Both the position numbers and the translations under genes were made by a program. Positions 11,271-23,699 of a DNA stretch of 64,000 bases are shown here, in pieces. The stretch lies in NCBI RefSeq assembly GCF_905163445.1, contig NC_053200.1, positions 744,001-808,000 on the forward strand. The letters are read 5' to 3'. The stretch comes from Pararge aegeria. Taxonomy: Eukaryota > Arthropoda > Insecta > Lepidoptera > Nymphalidae. Position 1 is the stretch's first letter. Every line of letters starts with the position of its first letter. The notes under the pieces are model-generated. The model saw only the letters and a list, made by a program, of their open reading frames with translations. It was not told where the DNA came from and ran no database searches.

Positions 11271-11420
11271 CTATCTATCTATATATATAAAAGAGAAAGT
11301 GTGTGGGTATGTTCCGTATAGGCTCCGAAACGGCTTGACCGATTTCAATGAAACTTTTAGGGAATCTCCGGATTGACCTGGCGAGTAATCCTGTAAAGTT
11401 TTGTGACGTTCGGAGCACTC
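11271..11420 (+). mobile_element. Helitron-like 5' end
   Basis: ctatatatataaaagagaaa followed by cggcttgaccgatttcaatg is the characteristic leading part of these elements. The 3' end is not clear. It is preceded by a short (atct)n run at 11260-11282. Confidence 0.5.
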
Positions 11421-11834
11421 ATTTTTGAACTGTCAAACTGTCAAATACATCTTTTATTTACTATGATGATATTCTATTGTTGGGTGTACATGGGTGTAGA
11501 TAATGATCTTCACCCGCTCGAGAAGAGAATAGAAGAGAATGACCAGGACAGTATGGATCTTGGGCCACTTCCAAATATTTTTGTATTTCGATAAATGTTA
11601 TCGTAAATTGATTATTCTTTTTTAATTCACAAAAATATTTTTTTGATTGGGAAAAACTGTTTTCAGAATATCTAAGGTTAGCGTTAATGAGAGTCACATG
11701 GCTCCAAAACACAACACTACAGTAGTTTTAGATTATATGGAGGAAATATAATTATTATCTCAACTCGACGTAAAAAATTCAAAACGGCATGAGACTGAAA
11801 AAAGTAAACAATGAAATAAATTCAAGTAATTATT

Positions 11835-12060
11835 GCATAGAAAGAGGTGTTACTTTGCGGAAATCCATGATATATAATGAAAATTAAGCTTAATTTGCTA
11901 TACTTCGCGAAAAGCAGGAGAATCTGTATGGTGTAGTTTATAATTTCTTCATAGTATAAGACTCTACACCAAACAGATCTTCGGCAATGTACCCTCTACG
12001 CACGTTTCGCTCCGAAACCGGAGGATCCTCAGTAGATGTTGATTTTACAATGAATAATTA
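11835..12060 (+). mobile_element. Repeat F, most complete copy of one end
   Basis: Begins with the terminal repeat ttactttgcggaaatccatg, followed by aatttgctatacttcgcg, ggagaatctgtatggtgta, ttcggcaatgtaccctctac and gaggatcctcagtagatg. Confidence 0.75.
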
Positions 12061-12383
12061 TTTATTTATTAACTCATTATACATCACAGGTCGTAACTTA
12101 AAGGTGTAGGCATAAACTCAAAAGAATTTTTCCGTACCCCCAGCCGTTGACAAATTTTTGATTTGTTTGTATCTAGTCTAATAGATTAATATATTAACAT
12201 TCACAATTAATGCTACAAAATCGTTACTTATTCACATTACCATTTAGAATGCGGGTAGGTCGACAATGATAAATATAAAAACCTTTTGTTTACGTTCCAT
12301 AATTTATATAGCTCAGTATAGGTATACATATTCCTTCACTGTACATGTACTGGATGTTTTTAATTTTTTCTCAGATTTTGTCA

Positions 12384-12760
12384 TTAAATATATTTGTTTG
12401 TTATAAGATCTATATAATGTTGTTTAAGTATGTACTTAATATTTTTCTTCGTCATAACTTCCCTAAGCTCTTTAGGAAGCTGGTTATTTAAGTAAGGTAT
12501 GACGTACAGCAATCGTCTTTTACCATACAAATTACTATATTTAGTAAGTTTTAGTTTGTCACATCTTCGTACTGAATAAAACTTTTGGACTTTTTGTAAG
12601 TTTTCTGTAAAATATTCCTCATTTAACAATGCTAATTCAGTTTTCTCGTGAATAGGGATTATTTTACAAAATGCAAATAATTTACGGAAATCTGCTCTGC
12701 AGTTTGTTTTATTTTTTTAGAAAAAATTCTTTTAGAATTCGCAGTTGAAGGGTAAAAATT
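12384..12760 (-). mobile_element. Non-LTR retrotransposon C-terminus remnant
   Basis: The minus strand codes 81 uninterrupted residues including FYSVRRCDKLKLTKYSN, KRRLLYVIPYLNNQLPKELR and NIKYILKQHYI, the usual tail of a LINE ORF2 protein. Upstream sequence to about 12760 continues in broken frames. There is no intact domain. Confidence 0.6.
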
Positions 12761-12779
12761 GTCAAATATAATATTCAAG

Positions 12780-14490
12780 TAATTAGCACACAAAAATGAC
12801 CGTGATTTAAACCACAGGGCACAGACCAACCACAAGAGTTATTTTCGATTCGATTATAATTGGATAACGAGATGTTTTGCGAAAAAATAATCGATTTGCT
12901 TTTTAATGTTCTATAAAAATGTCAGATCATAATCGATTATACATACTTACTCGTACATATGATCTATTATTATTACAATAATATCAAGTACTTTTAAATT
13001 AAGAAATAAAAATCGGGATAGGATACTTTTTTCGTGGTCCCAAACATAATTTAAAAAAATTTGGAAAATCCAAAAGTGCACGCCTCATAATCTCATTTTT
13101 TTCACAATAAAATTGAAATTTTTTTAACTGAAACTTTCAATGCTCATTATTATTCATTTTTTCATATTAATTATTATTCATTTTTTGTAAACAAGACACG
13201 GGAATGTCATAATGATTGCACATTGGAAGTTACAATTAGAGTAAGTTCTCTAAATATGGACTACCATAAGGATTTGTATAAATAAAACATAAAATAAGGA
13301 AGCGAAATCAGACTTTTTGAATTCAATTAGTACAGAAACTATTTTAGAATTATAAGCAATACTTAAAATGTCTTAAAGAAACAAATTATTTAACAAACTA
13401 AATTTTTCTATAAAATATGACAAATTTAAACATTTTAATTTGCAATATAAATAACAAAAAATCAATTTCAGTTTCGAGAAAACTGCTTTTTTTGAAATGT
13501 CGAGAGTAGAGCACAACCTTAACGCTTCGCTTATGAGGCGTGCAAAATAATTTCAAATATCAAATATATTATTGCCTGACACAAGCATGGCTCCTGTATG
13601 TTATACGCGCAACAAAGTGTTTCTTCTTCTTTTAATAAATAAAGCTGAAGAGTTTGTTTGTTACTTGAACGCGATGATCATTAACTACTGGTCCAATATG
13701 AAAAAATGTTTCAGTGTTTGATATCCTGTTTGTCATGGAAGGCGATAGGTTATATATCATCACGCTTAGACCAATAGGAGCATAGCACCAATTAAGAATG
13801 ATTCAAAATCGGGTTTTTATTTTTCCTTTTGAGAGCATACGTAAAAGGTTTAAAGTTTCGATAAAATCATGTATGAACTCTTAAAGGGGAACACCCTTTA
13901 AGAGTTCTAAAAAAAAGTCCGCGGCAGCATATGCCTATCATTTAGAGTTGACTTATACGAGGACGAAGTCGCGAGGGACCGCTAGTTTTAGTACAAAATT
14001 ATTGACTTACATTCCCAGCAAGTCCATTCTTTTAATTCGAACACGCTATAATATATCTCAATAGCTACAATGTAGCGGCGCATATTAGCTCGATGAGTAT
14101 AAAGAGGTATTTGCACAGTGCGACACAATGAGAACGACAAAAGAACAAAACGCGTCAGAATTACGCGTTCCTCGATTATTACGAAGAGACGAATTATTTA
14201 CACAATACGACTCGGCGCAATGAACGAGTTCATTAATATAAATATTTTATAAAACCGACTTCAAAAGCCGTACGCCAAAAAAATAATTAAGGTTATATAC
14301 AAGATTATGTAAACTCTTGTTTGCCATTTCCCCATGTGATCATATGCAGTCTATTCTGGTAGAGAGCTGACGTGTTAGGATGATTGCAGTTACAATAAAG
14401 CCATAAGCCTAATCGGTTGCTACGCGGCTTCATAATGAATTGCTACAATGCCGAATTTTCTGTAGCCTGGAATAAAAGCCGTAACACCCA
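12780..14490. other. AT-rich stretch with little recognisable content
   Basis: No gene seen. It holds short direct repeats (tattattcattttttc near 13146 and 13180), a Helitron-like 3' end at about 13955-13986 (gacgaagtcgcg...gctagt), and otherwise unremarkable low-complexity sequence. Confidence 0.5.
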
Positions 14491-14499
14491 GCGAGTGTC

Positions 14500-14762
14500 A
14501 CCTGGCGCAGTGGGCAGCGACCCTGCTTTCTGAGTCCAAGGCCGTGGGTTCGATTCCCACAACTGGAAAATGTTTGTGTGATGAGCATTAAGTGTTTTTC
14601 AGTGTCTGGGTGTTTATATGTACTTTCTAAGTATTTATGTATATATAATTCATAAAAATGTTCATCAGTCATCTTAGTACCCATAACACAAGCTACGCTT
14701 ACTTTGGGGCTGGGTGGCGATGTGTGTATTGTCGTAGTATATTTATTTATTTATTTATTATT
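14500..14762 (+). mobile_element. tRNA-headed SINE, family A, near full length
   Basis: Box A tggcgcagtgggcagcgac, box B gggttcgattcccac, body tttttcagtgtctgggtgt and taacacaagctacgcttact, then a tail of ttta repeats. This is the clearest consensus copy. The usual gacggccga start is replaced by other sequence. Confidence 0.9.
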
Positions 14763-15235
14763 AAGTTACAAGTTATCCCTTTATCTCACCTGTTTGTAAA
14801 AGATCATGCAGTCTAGGATGGTAGCGGGCTAACCCAGGGGCTCCGAACCTTTTTAAGTTCGCGGTTCACTTACAAGTTTAGAAATTTGTCAAGGCTCCCG
14901 ATCATTAACATAGCTAGTTAAAATAGATAGGTAAATATTAGTTAGATAGGCAAATAGGCACAAAAAATAAAGATCTACAGAATCTAGACCATAATTGCGA
15001 TGGCTGAGCTGTTTTTAAAGTACAGAGGATTCCTTACGGCGCCCAGGCTGGAAAGTCCTAGGCTATCCTGTTTGGCGTATGGTACTCCAATCAGTTTTTA
15101 CGCGGCATCGCACCGGAACGCTAAAACGCTTGGCAGCACGGCTTTTTTCGTAGGGTAGTAACAAGCCACAGCCGATCTCTTCCACCAGACTAAAGGAAAT
15201 TCAGAAATTGGAATTACTACGATGTGCGAACTATA
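14763..15235 (-). mobile_element. SINE family C, interrupted
   Basis: 14763-14832 (agcgggctaaccc end) and 15091-15235 (gcatcgcaccggaacgctaa, accagactaaaggaaattc) belong to one antisense family C copy. They are separated by about 250 bases of other sequence. Confidence 0.6.
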
Positions 15236-18150
15236 AAACCGCGCTTGATTGTCTGACCAACTTATTGAAAGACAATCTAATATAATTTATGCCTTATGGG
15301 CAGAGACGGGGTTCTAAATTTGTTGTGGAACTGTTGTTTAATTGCTAGAGATCATGAAGTTTTTTTAAGATCAAATAATCTTAAGAAAATGTATATGCGA
15401 GTTCCGTTTGCAGTCACTCTTAGGACGAGGAAATATGTTTCCGAGATTTCGGAAATATCGGTTTAAATTGTAACCAACCAATCATCCATCATCATCCTTT
15501 TAATAAATCGTTCTCAATTCTCATGTTCGGTCTCAGCACAGATTGGTCTATATGTGAGAACATGTTCTTAGATCGATGTTGGTTTTAAATACGGGCCCTA
15601 GTCAGCTAATCGCTCAGAAAACTATTTTTTGTTCCGAACGGGTCACAGACCTTGATGTGACTGGATTAATTAACTCGTATTTCTCTTATCATACCTACAG
15701 CAAATTTTGTCGTTCGTAAATTAAATAGGCACGCATTTTTTTCGTCATAATCTACGTAGTTCCGTGTTCCACGAATAAGTTTAGATAGTAATTTACATAT
15801 CCTATTGCGTATTCGGTTCAATAAAGTTGCGGCGTACTTTCCAGTTGTCTACAATATTAGAATTTGGCACCGAGATAAGTCTTTTGGCACAGATAAAGGT
15901 AAAAATCCGAAAACAATGACCTGAATCGGGAGATAAAAATTCTAAAGTGCTGTTACTAGGTTAAGTATCATTAAATTAAATATCAGAATTCCTAAGTCCA
16001 GAAAAATACTATATTCAATAAATACTACCTGAAGTAACTACCTAAATAATAATACTACTTAAAGTAAGTTTACTACAATATATTAAGTACTTATTTATAA
16101 GTTTCTTTATTTACTTAGATTAATAATACCATTTGTAGATGACGATTTATTTAGAAAATAATAGTTTTTGGCACAGAATTAAGAAAATACAGAAACTGTG
16201 TACACAACTAACATTGAGGCATCAAAAACCACTACACTGTAGTGTTTTGCGAACAGACGGTTAGTCACTACACTCCATTTAGCAGTTGACAGTAATTATT
16301 TTTTCTTTAATTTTCTAAACGTTTACCATAACATGGGGAAAATGGGAATAGATTGCTAGCTAGCAACATTACGCGTGAGATGCGGACGGGGCGTTTGTTT
16401 TCACTGTTTTGAGCACATTGCATGCAATAATGGCTGAATGATAGTTCCGTATGTTCTTAATTCTGTGGTTTTCCACGTTTTTATTCAATTTTCCCCAAAA
16501 GGAGATCTTCATTTGGCCATTGTATAATAATAGGTATAAATTTTGACTTCAATTTTTGATTTGGGTTATGCATTATTAAGAACATTTTTCATTCCTCTGT
16601 CATATCCCAGTTTGCCAAAAGTTTTCTAAGAAAAATATATAATACAGGAAATTTTTAAAATTCGAAAATATCTGATATATTCGAATTTATGAAAATATTA
16701 AAATAAAATGGCCTAAATCCTAATCAACGATTTCTCTAGAATAAGTTTAGTAGGTATTGCTTTCTTCCAAGCTCCATATAGGTAGCTTGGATAAAGAGTC
16801 AAGAAAAAAAGGCAAAAGTTTGCAAGAATGCAATACTTGCAGATTTTTTACGTTGTCAGGATTTTATGTCTGTTTTTCGGAAAATGTTTTTATTTATATT
16901 TATTATTTTCAAAAATTGTGTTGTTTAGCTTAACTATATTTACAGACTTTTAATAAGGTAGTTTTTGCCGATCATTCTGCATCTCAGTCAAATCATAACT
17001 TACTCTGATTATTTTTGGGGTTTGGTACCTCAAATGGAAAAAAATAAACTATCATAGGATCACTTTGTTGTTCGTCTGTCTGTCTGTCTGTCTATCAGTC
17101 TGTCCAATTGTTTATCTCAGGAACGCGTAGAGATGAAATTCGACTGGTTTTTTCAGCTCTGAGTGCGTTTAAACTAAAAAATTTGAACTTTCCATTTTAT
17201 TATAAGTATAGTTAGATATAATATGTTACTTTCGCGTAACCAGTACCACCCAATGTTTAAAAAATTGAAATGTCACAAAAGAAGCCAGAAGTGAAGGTAT
17301 CAAAGGTTTTCACACAAAGAAATCGGCGACGAAGGGCCTCGCTTACGAAATGGGACCAAAATGGTGCATCTACTAACTAGGTCAAGCTCGCTTACGTTGG
17401 GTCGCCACGTGTTCTCCCCTCTGTTTCCATTCCCTTCAATCGCTCCTTTTACACTCTATACCAATGAAACAGATGCTATTTTCCCTTGGCGAAAGAACTG
17501 TTCTATCGACCTTGTTATAGTGTTGCACGAACAAGGTTTCAAACCATTGGATAATCTCCACTGTTCATCGGCAATAGAGATTGAATTCCCTTGCAATTCA
17601 CTCGTATTAAAAGGCCTCTACAGACAGAAAATTCTTTATCCAACTTACGTACCAAACTAACTACTTAGTTAAAAAAATAATGGCGGTGTTTTTCACCCAT
17701 TTGATACCAGGAAGCGCGAAACAATTCCGAGCCTCGTCCTTTGTTGGTCACGAAGAAATGTTTAGTTGAATTATCATTCGGTTATTACTAATTTTTTTTA
17801 GCGTGCCTAAATATAATTAGTAAAAACCCTAATTCCTTAGTTGCTTCTATTAATCGATATACGCTTAAATCGTTTCTGTCTCCTATTGTTAAATATCAGT
17901 ACTGATTCGGTTGTATACAAATCTAGAAACGTAGATAGCACTATTTTTAGATTATTTTGGGTTAGCTAAGCATTTTGTGTACAACTAATAGTGCCAAAGA
18001 CGCCAAAATAAAGCTAATAAATATTCATTTCTTACTAATTAGGTGTTGAGTGTAAAAAAATCATACGATTATCTATGTCTAGTAGAGGACGTACATTGCT
18101 TGAGGTGATGAATAATGTTGCGGCGTAAATTGGAGTAGGAAGTTGGTCAT
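15236..18150. other. Intronic or intergenic sequence with scattered repeats
   Basis: No gene seen. It includes a dispersed repeat at 16199-16470 (second copy at 44566-44766; shared accactacactg.agtgtt and gacagtaattat blocks), a (gtct)n run at 17077-17098, and a segment at 17490-17640 that is a diverged duplicate of 18155-18260 (cattggataatct, agagatt.aattc). Confidence 0.5.
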
Positions 18151-18681
18151 GTCTGTAGATGCCCGTGGCATTGCATGAGTTATATATCAAGTCATTGGAT
18201 AATCTGTGCTATGCATCAGTAATAGAGATTAAATTCTCCTTTAATTCTGTCGCAGTTAAAACAATTCAATACGTTGTGCTGATGATGTCGATAGGGTTGG
18301 CATTTGAATGTTATGACACGGAAGTAAGTCTTTGTTCTTGTCCAATATTAGGCGAAGCGAAGGATCTTAAGTCGCAGAACTAACAACGCATCAGATATAC
18401 TTAATTGAAGATAATGTAAGACTAGTTTGCCCTTCGCGACCGATTTGTACGGTCTTTTCTTTATTCTTTTTAACAACAATGGATATTCTAATTCATTCTT
18501 ATTTTACGTTTTTTGTAATTGGTGACTAGATAACACGGTCACGTTACCACCAATACCTAAATTATTTTGTTTTAAACCACCCCGGGCTCAACTTAACAAT
18601 TTAATGTAAAGTACCTACTAAATAAAGCGGAATATAAAAAAAAAATCCATATTTATTATATATATTGAGGTTAATGGTTTC

Positions 18682-18958
18682 GACGGCCGATTTGCGCAGT
18701 TTGCAGCGACCCTGCTTTCTGAGTCCAAGGCCGTGGGTTCGATTCCCACATCTGGAAAATGTTTGTGTGATGAGCGTGAATATTTTTCAGTGTCTGGGTG
18801 TTTATACCTATGTATATTCTAAGTATTTATGTATATTATTCATAAAAATATTCATCAGTCGTCTTAGTACCCATAACACAAGCTACGCTTACTTTGGGGC
18901 TAGATGACGATGTGTGTATTGTCATAGTATATTTATTTATTTATTTATTATTTATTTA
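18682..18958 (+). mobile_element. SINE family A, full length
   Basis: Starts gacggccgatttgcgcagtt, keeps box B gggttcgattcccac and the body motifs, and ends in atttattta repeats. The 80-codon open frame across it is not a gene. Confidence 0.9.
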
Positions 18959-19344
18959 ATGTGTTTTTCACCCTGCCGCAGTTCTGTGAGTTATCTCTAG
19001 ACATAAATAGAGTACCTAGGTAACTATGCCCAAAAGAGGTTGCCCATTGACATCTATGTACTTTTAGCTCGTGTGTGGGATGTGACTCCCACTAACACAA
19101 TTGATTTGTATTCCTACATGAACTTAAATAATGAACGCGTCTAATATCATTCGTACGTAACATATCTCTTCAACTAATATAAGGTCTGGTTATTTGGACC
19201 ATTTTTTTCGAATCTGTTTTTAGTGTACTCATTTTGGGTTTATGCAAATAATTTTTATATGTAACTAAGCAGCAATTAAGCCAACCAGAGAAGGAATGTG
19301 TTCCAGACGTCAAATAAAAAAATACATACATTACATGAAACACC

Positions 19345-19505
19345 ACTTTTGTCTGGTGAGAGGCTTTGACCGTGGCTAGTTACCACCTTACCAACAAAGA
19401 GGTCCCGCTAAGCGATTTAGTGTTTCGGTGCGATGTCGCGTCGAAAGAAATTAGGGGTATCACTAACAGGAGAGATTGTAGTCAAGGGCTAACTTGTAGT
19501 GGACT
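19345..19505 (+). mobile_element. SINE family C fragment
   Basis: Contains gtgtttcggtgcgatgtcgc and gagattgtagtcaagggcta. It is followed at 19556-19735 by a forward Repeat D copy (gcgcgtttggaaccctcg, gaataaagaaattttgaa). Confidence 0.7.
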
Positions 19506-19954
19506 GAAAAAAAAAAAACTAAAATCAGGGATTCAGTATAAATAAGTTAATTAAATTTGTTGTGGGCTCTTCTTAGACCAGGGCGCGTTTGGAACCCTCG
19601 TAGCTTTAGATTTAAGTTGGCGAACGAAGTTATCACCATCCCGTTACAATTATGTAAACAAATATGTATGAACGCTTCATAAGTGCCTGTGATAGGCCTA
19701 CATGAATAAAGAAATTTTGAATTTGAATTTGTATTTAATATGATTTTTATTCGGTCTTTTGATGAATTTGTCAGTTTTTTTTTTAATAATTACAGCATGA
19801 AATGATCTATGTGGTCTATCACAGCTTAATTATAACTGAACATAATTACGATAATTATCAAAAACTAGGAATGTAAACTTCAGCTACAGGGTAACTCTTT
19901 GTCATGCTCAAAGACTTGAGCGACATGCCATTAAAAGATATCTATCATCGTAAT

Positions 19955-20245
19955 CATATCAACCCATTACCGGCCCAGCGGCACGGGTCTCCTCCCACAG
20001 TGATAAGAGGTTAAGGCCACCACGCTGGCCCAGCGTGGATTGGTGAACTCCACATAGCTTTGAGAACATTATGTAGAACTCTCAGGCATGCAAGTTTCGT
20101 CGCGATGTTTTTCTTCACCGTCAAAGCAAGTGATATTTTAATTACTGAAAACGCACATACTTAGAAAAGTTAGACCTGCGTTCTGGTTTTCGAACTCGAA
20201 AGTGAAGTCTAGCTCGTACCAACTGTGCTATCACAGCTAATCTAG
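19955..20245 (-). mobile_element. SINE family B, antisense
   Basis: Contains aacccattaccggcccag, ccaccacgctggcccag, gagaacattatgtagaactc and atgtttttcttcaccgtcaa. It continues through a worn head (ttcgaactcgaaagtgaag, tgctatcacagc). Confidence 0.8.
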
Positions 20246-21360
20246 TTATCTTTATCTAGATTATTATTTGATGCGAGGTTACGGTAGCAGGCAGACATGA
20301 TATAGACTGCGAATAGACTGCGCTGCTCCAGTGGGGCTTGGCGGATTACTTTTTAACATTTTTTTCAAAACCAAAACAAACAAATCGTCGAAACAGGAAA
20401 TAATTTGTAAAGGACACCAATCATTTAAGGAGCGTGGAGTGTGTAAGCTCTAGGTATACGATTCTCTTGGGAGAGGGGGGGACCTGTAGGTAGTAGGCAG
20501 TAAATATGCTGTTGATATATTCAAAAGAGCAACGTTAGATTTACTTTAATGGTGATTATGAAATACAGTTTATATTTGAAATGTTTAAATATCATATTAA
20601 AATAAATCACTGCCATGTTAGATTCGTGTTATTTTTATATTGGTACGTAGTTTATTTTCGTTTATTGAATTTACAATTCAGTTTTAGTTAATGGGTACTA
20701 TGAATGTCAATATCCTATTTTGTAAATGAATACTGAATCAAAACTCTGTCACAAAAACCACTAATTCTAGTAGCAGTAACTACGACGCTTAACTTTCTCT
20801 GGGGTATGTTAACCAAACTGGAATCAATAAAGACGAATTTCCCGCTACTTCGTACCCGCAGAAACTTTACCGAGTTAGAGAGAACTTTTGATACCGTTTA
20901 GTTGCTGTTTGTGTGGGAGAAGACTATTAATAGACTAATCCAATTAAATAGTTATTTATTTTTGATTAAAAAGCCTATTTTAGTGTACCTAATGAAAGTG
21001 GATTGTTCAAAATGGGGTGAAGCAATGTCTTACGTTACGGATGAAACCCAACCAAACGGTTCTTTAATAAATAAAATATTGAATTGCAGGGATTTTTTTT
21101 ACGATCTATGCTCTATGGTTTTCGCTTCGCTTATGGTTTTTTGGTGAGTGACAGGGACGCCATCATACTTAAGAGGCAGATAGCAATATTAGAATGAGCT
21201 GATTTTATTACGCTGCGCGCGATGTTCCTTATTCAAATCATAAAAGCCTCCAGTAGGCACAACATTACTTACCCGCTAAGCCTATAGGATGTATTAACTA
21301 ACTTAACCTTTCAATGTTGTGACTGTTGTGAAAAATACATTAAATACATCCAGTTTACTA
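20246..21360. other. Unassigned AT-rich stretch
   Basis: No gene or clear repeat recognised. An 81-codon plus-strand frame at 20902-21147 has no motif I can name. Confidence 0.45.
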
Positions 21361-21361
21361 T

Positions 21362-21815
21362 CAACATCATCAACCCATTACGGGCCCAGTACAGGGCACG
21401 GGTCTCCTCTCAGAATTAAAAGGGTTTAGGTCGTAGTTTACCAAGCTGGCCAAGTGCGGAATAGTAGACTTCACACATATCGAGTTAGCTATACAATTGA
21501 TGGAATTCTTAATGACTAAGTTTTTTGGTAGCAGGCCGCTCCGCTTTCGTCTCACCCATTAACGGCCAACTAAAGGGCACGGTTATGCTTCCGCACTGAG
21601 AAGGATTTAAGGCGTAGTCCGTTTAAGGTGGACTAAACACGCCTTTGAGAACATTATGGAGAGTTTCAGGCTTGCAGGTTTCCTATCAATGTGGCGTTAA
21701 AGCAACTTATATTTTATTGCTGAAAACGCACATAACTTAGAAGGGTTCGTGTTCGAACTCGGTCCCCGGAAAGTGAAGACGAAATCCTAACCATTAGGCT
21801 TTCACCGTCTCACTC
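21362..21815 (-). mobile_element. Two SINE family B copies in tandem, antisense
   Basis: 21362-21480 (aacccattacgggcccagta to agacttcacac) is followed by 21550-21815 (acccattaacggccaac through gagaacattatggagagttt to ttcgaactcggtccccgg). The second copy keeps the tRNA-like head reversed at its end (ctaaccattaggctttcacc). Confidence 0.75.
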
Positions 21816-22222
21816 AAGATAGACATAATGTTTGTTAAATTTTAAAATTATGTTAGAAAAAAAACAAATGATGATGAGGCCAGATTCTCGGTGTTACTGG
21901 TGGTAGAGTCATTAACAGCAGACAAACTTGACTTTTTTTTTTTAAATAATTTTGAATTTACGAAATGTGTCTAGTGACAGGAGCTAACAGGAAAAGGGCG
22001 TGTGAGATTGCTCTATGAAGGTTTAATTATTTAATAGACTTGACCCGGCTTCGTCCGCGTGTACTATGAGCGTTAGAAGATTGAACTTTTTCCTGACCAG
22101 AAAATTTTACGTTACACCTTACGAATAAAATCCGAAAACCATTTAGACAGTAATTCGTATGAACCAGTATATCATGCGCTTTGAAATTCTTTATAAATAT
22201 AATCCTATTAGGATATATAATA

Positions 22223-22855
22223 TTACTAGCTAAAGCCCGCGACTTCGTCTGCGTTTGTTTTTGTTTTTCGAAAGACATGTGGCATTCGATATAGGTGTAA
22301 TTCTATGCACTTTATTTATTTAGGATAGCTAAGGCTTAAATGACGGGTTGGCTGCCGTCGGCTGAGGAGTTTTGTCCTCCTTCCTATCTCCAATCATACG
22401 TTATGGTGTCAAATCGTCAAACACTTTCGTGCCCTCTCCCAAAAGAACTGAGCTGCATTTTGGGATAAAAAACATCCTATATTATATAGGTATATAGGTA
22501 TACAGGTATTACGACAACGCACACAACGCCATCTAGCCCCAAAGTAAGCGTAGCTTGTGTGATGGGTACTACGATGACTGATGAATATTTTTATAAATAA
22601 CATACATAAATATTTAGAATATACATATAAACACCCAGACACTGAAAAACATTCATGCTCATCACACAAACATTTTCCAGTTGTGGGAATCGAACCCACG
22701 GTCTTGGACTCAGAAAGCAGGGTCGCTGCAAACTGCGCCAATCGGCCGTCGTATTAATTCCTATACCGTCAGGAATATGTGTACAAAGTTTCATGATGAT
22801 CGGTTTAGTCGTTTTTGCGTGAAAGCGTAACAAATTATAATATTAGTAGGGATTA
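22223..22855 (-). mobile_element. Helitron-like element carrying a SINE insertion
   Basis: The 3' end on the minus strand lies at 22223-22258 (tactagctaaagcccgcg...cttcgtctgcg on plus). The 5' part lies at 22752-22855 (gatcggtttagtcgtttttg). A SINE family A copy fills 22511-22751. A related 3' end is at about 22030-22060. Confidence 0.55.
22511..22751 (-). mobile_element. SINE family A, antisense, near full length
   Basis: The plus strand reads ccccaaagtaagcgtagctt, acacccagacactgaaaaac and gtgggaatcgaacccacggt, ending aatcggccgtc. Box B and box A are both readable on the minus strand. Confidence 0.9.
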
Positions 22856-22869
22856 GTAGGGATAATAAA

Positions 22870-23162
22870 TAAATAATATTATAAATGTAAAAGAGTGATG
22901 TTTGTTACTCAATCACGCAAAACGGCTGAAGGGATTTAGATGAAATTTGACATGGAATAGAACACAGGCTACCTATAATCCCATTTCTTTGAGTAGTTTC
23001 CTGAAGGAAAATTGAAAACTGTTTACGAGCTAAGTCACTGGCAGACAGCTTTGAAATTGATCTCTCAAATAGTTTCCGCGGTAAGATTATAAATTGTTGA
23101 CGAGCCAAGCTTTAGACCCAATTCTTAAGTCCACGCAGACGAATTCGCAGGCAGAAGCTAGT
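22870..23162 (+). mobile_element. Helitron-like element
   Basis: From attataaatgtaaaagagtg, with acgcaaaacggctgaaggga, to cgcagacgaattcgcaggca followed by gaagctagt. It fits the 5' and 3' end pattern and contains no coding sequence. Confidence 0.55.
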
Positions 23163-23340
23163 AACAGTGTATATTGTTTAAACCTCATTTTGGAATGCTC
23201 AGTATCCGAATAACCGATTGTTATCGAATTCTGAAATCTTATCGGTCGTACTGAATACATGTCTTTCGCTTAACTGAATACACTGTATGCTGCTATTAAC
23301 CTACTCAATTATTTTTTTATCCAACCTTAATAAAATACCT

Positions 23341-23492
23341 GACGACCGATTGGCGCAGTGGGCAGCGACTGCTTTCTGCGTCCAAGGCCGTGGGTTCGAT
23401 TCCCACAACTGGAAAATGTTTGTATGATGAACATGAATGTTTTTCAGTGTCTCGGTGTTTATATGTTTATTATAAGTATTTATGTATATTTA
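23341..23492 (+). mobile_element. SINE family A, 3'-truncated
   Basis: Starts gacgaccgattggcgcagtg, keeps box B, and ends in the middle of the body at tatttatgtatatttatgg. A short SINE family B tail follows at 23636-23695 (gggccggtaaagggttgata and gat repeats). Confidence 0.85.
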
Positions 23493-23699
23493 TGGCGTAA
23501 AACACAGCTTTATTTTATACCTAAAAATTCAATATTTCACGTCGGCCTAATTAATATAAGCACTTATTAAAAGTTAAGTCAGTCTGTTTGTAGTGACTCT
23601 ACCACCCTTTCACCGGTATATTATATATACCTATTTCTGGGAGGAGACCCGTGCCCTAGTGGGCCGGTAAAGGGTTGATATGATGATGATGATAATACC

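Noticed and set aside
14500..14560. tRNA-like box A and box B (also at 18690, 22700, 23350 and 34830)
   Set aside because: They lack a closed acceptor stem and sit at the head of repeated SINE units, so they are not tRNA genes.
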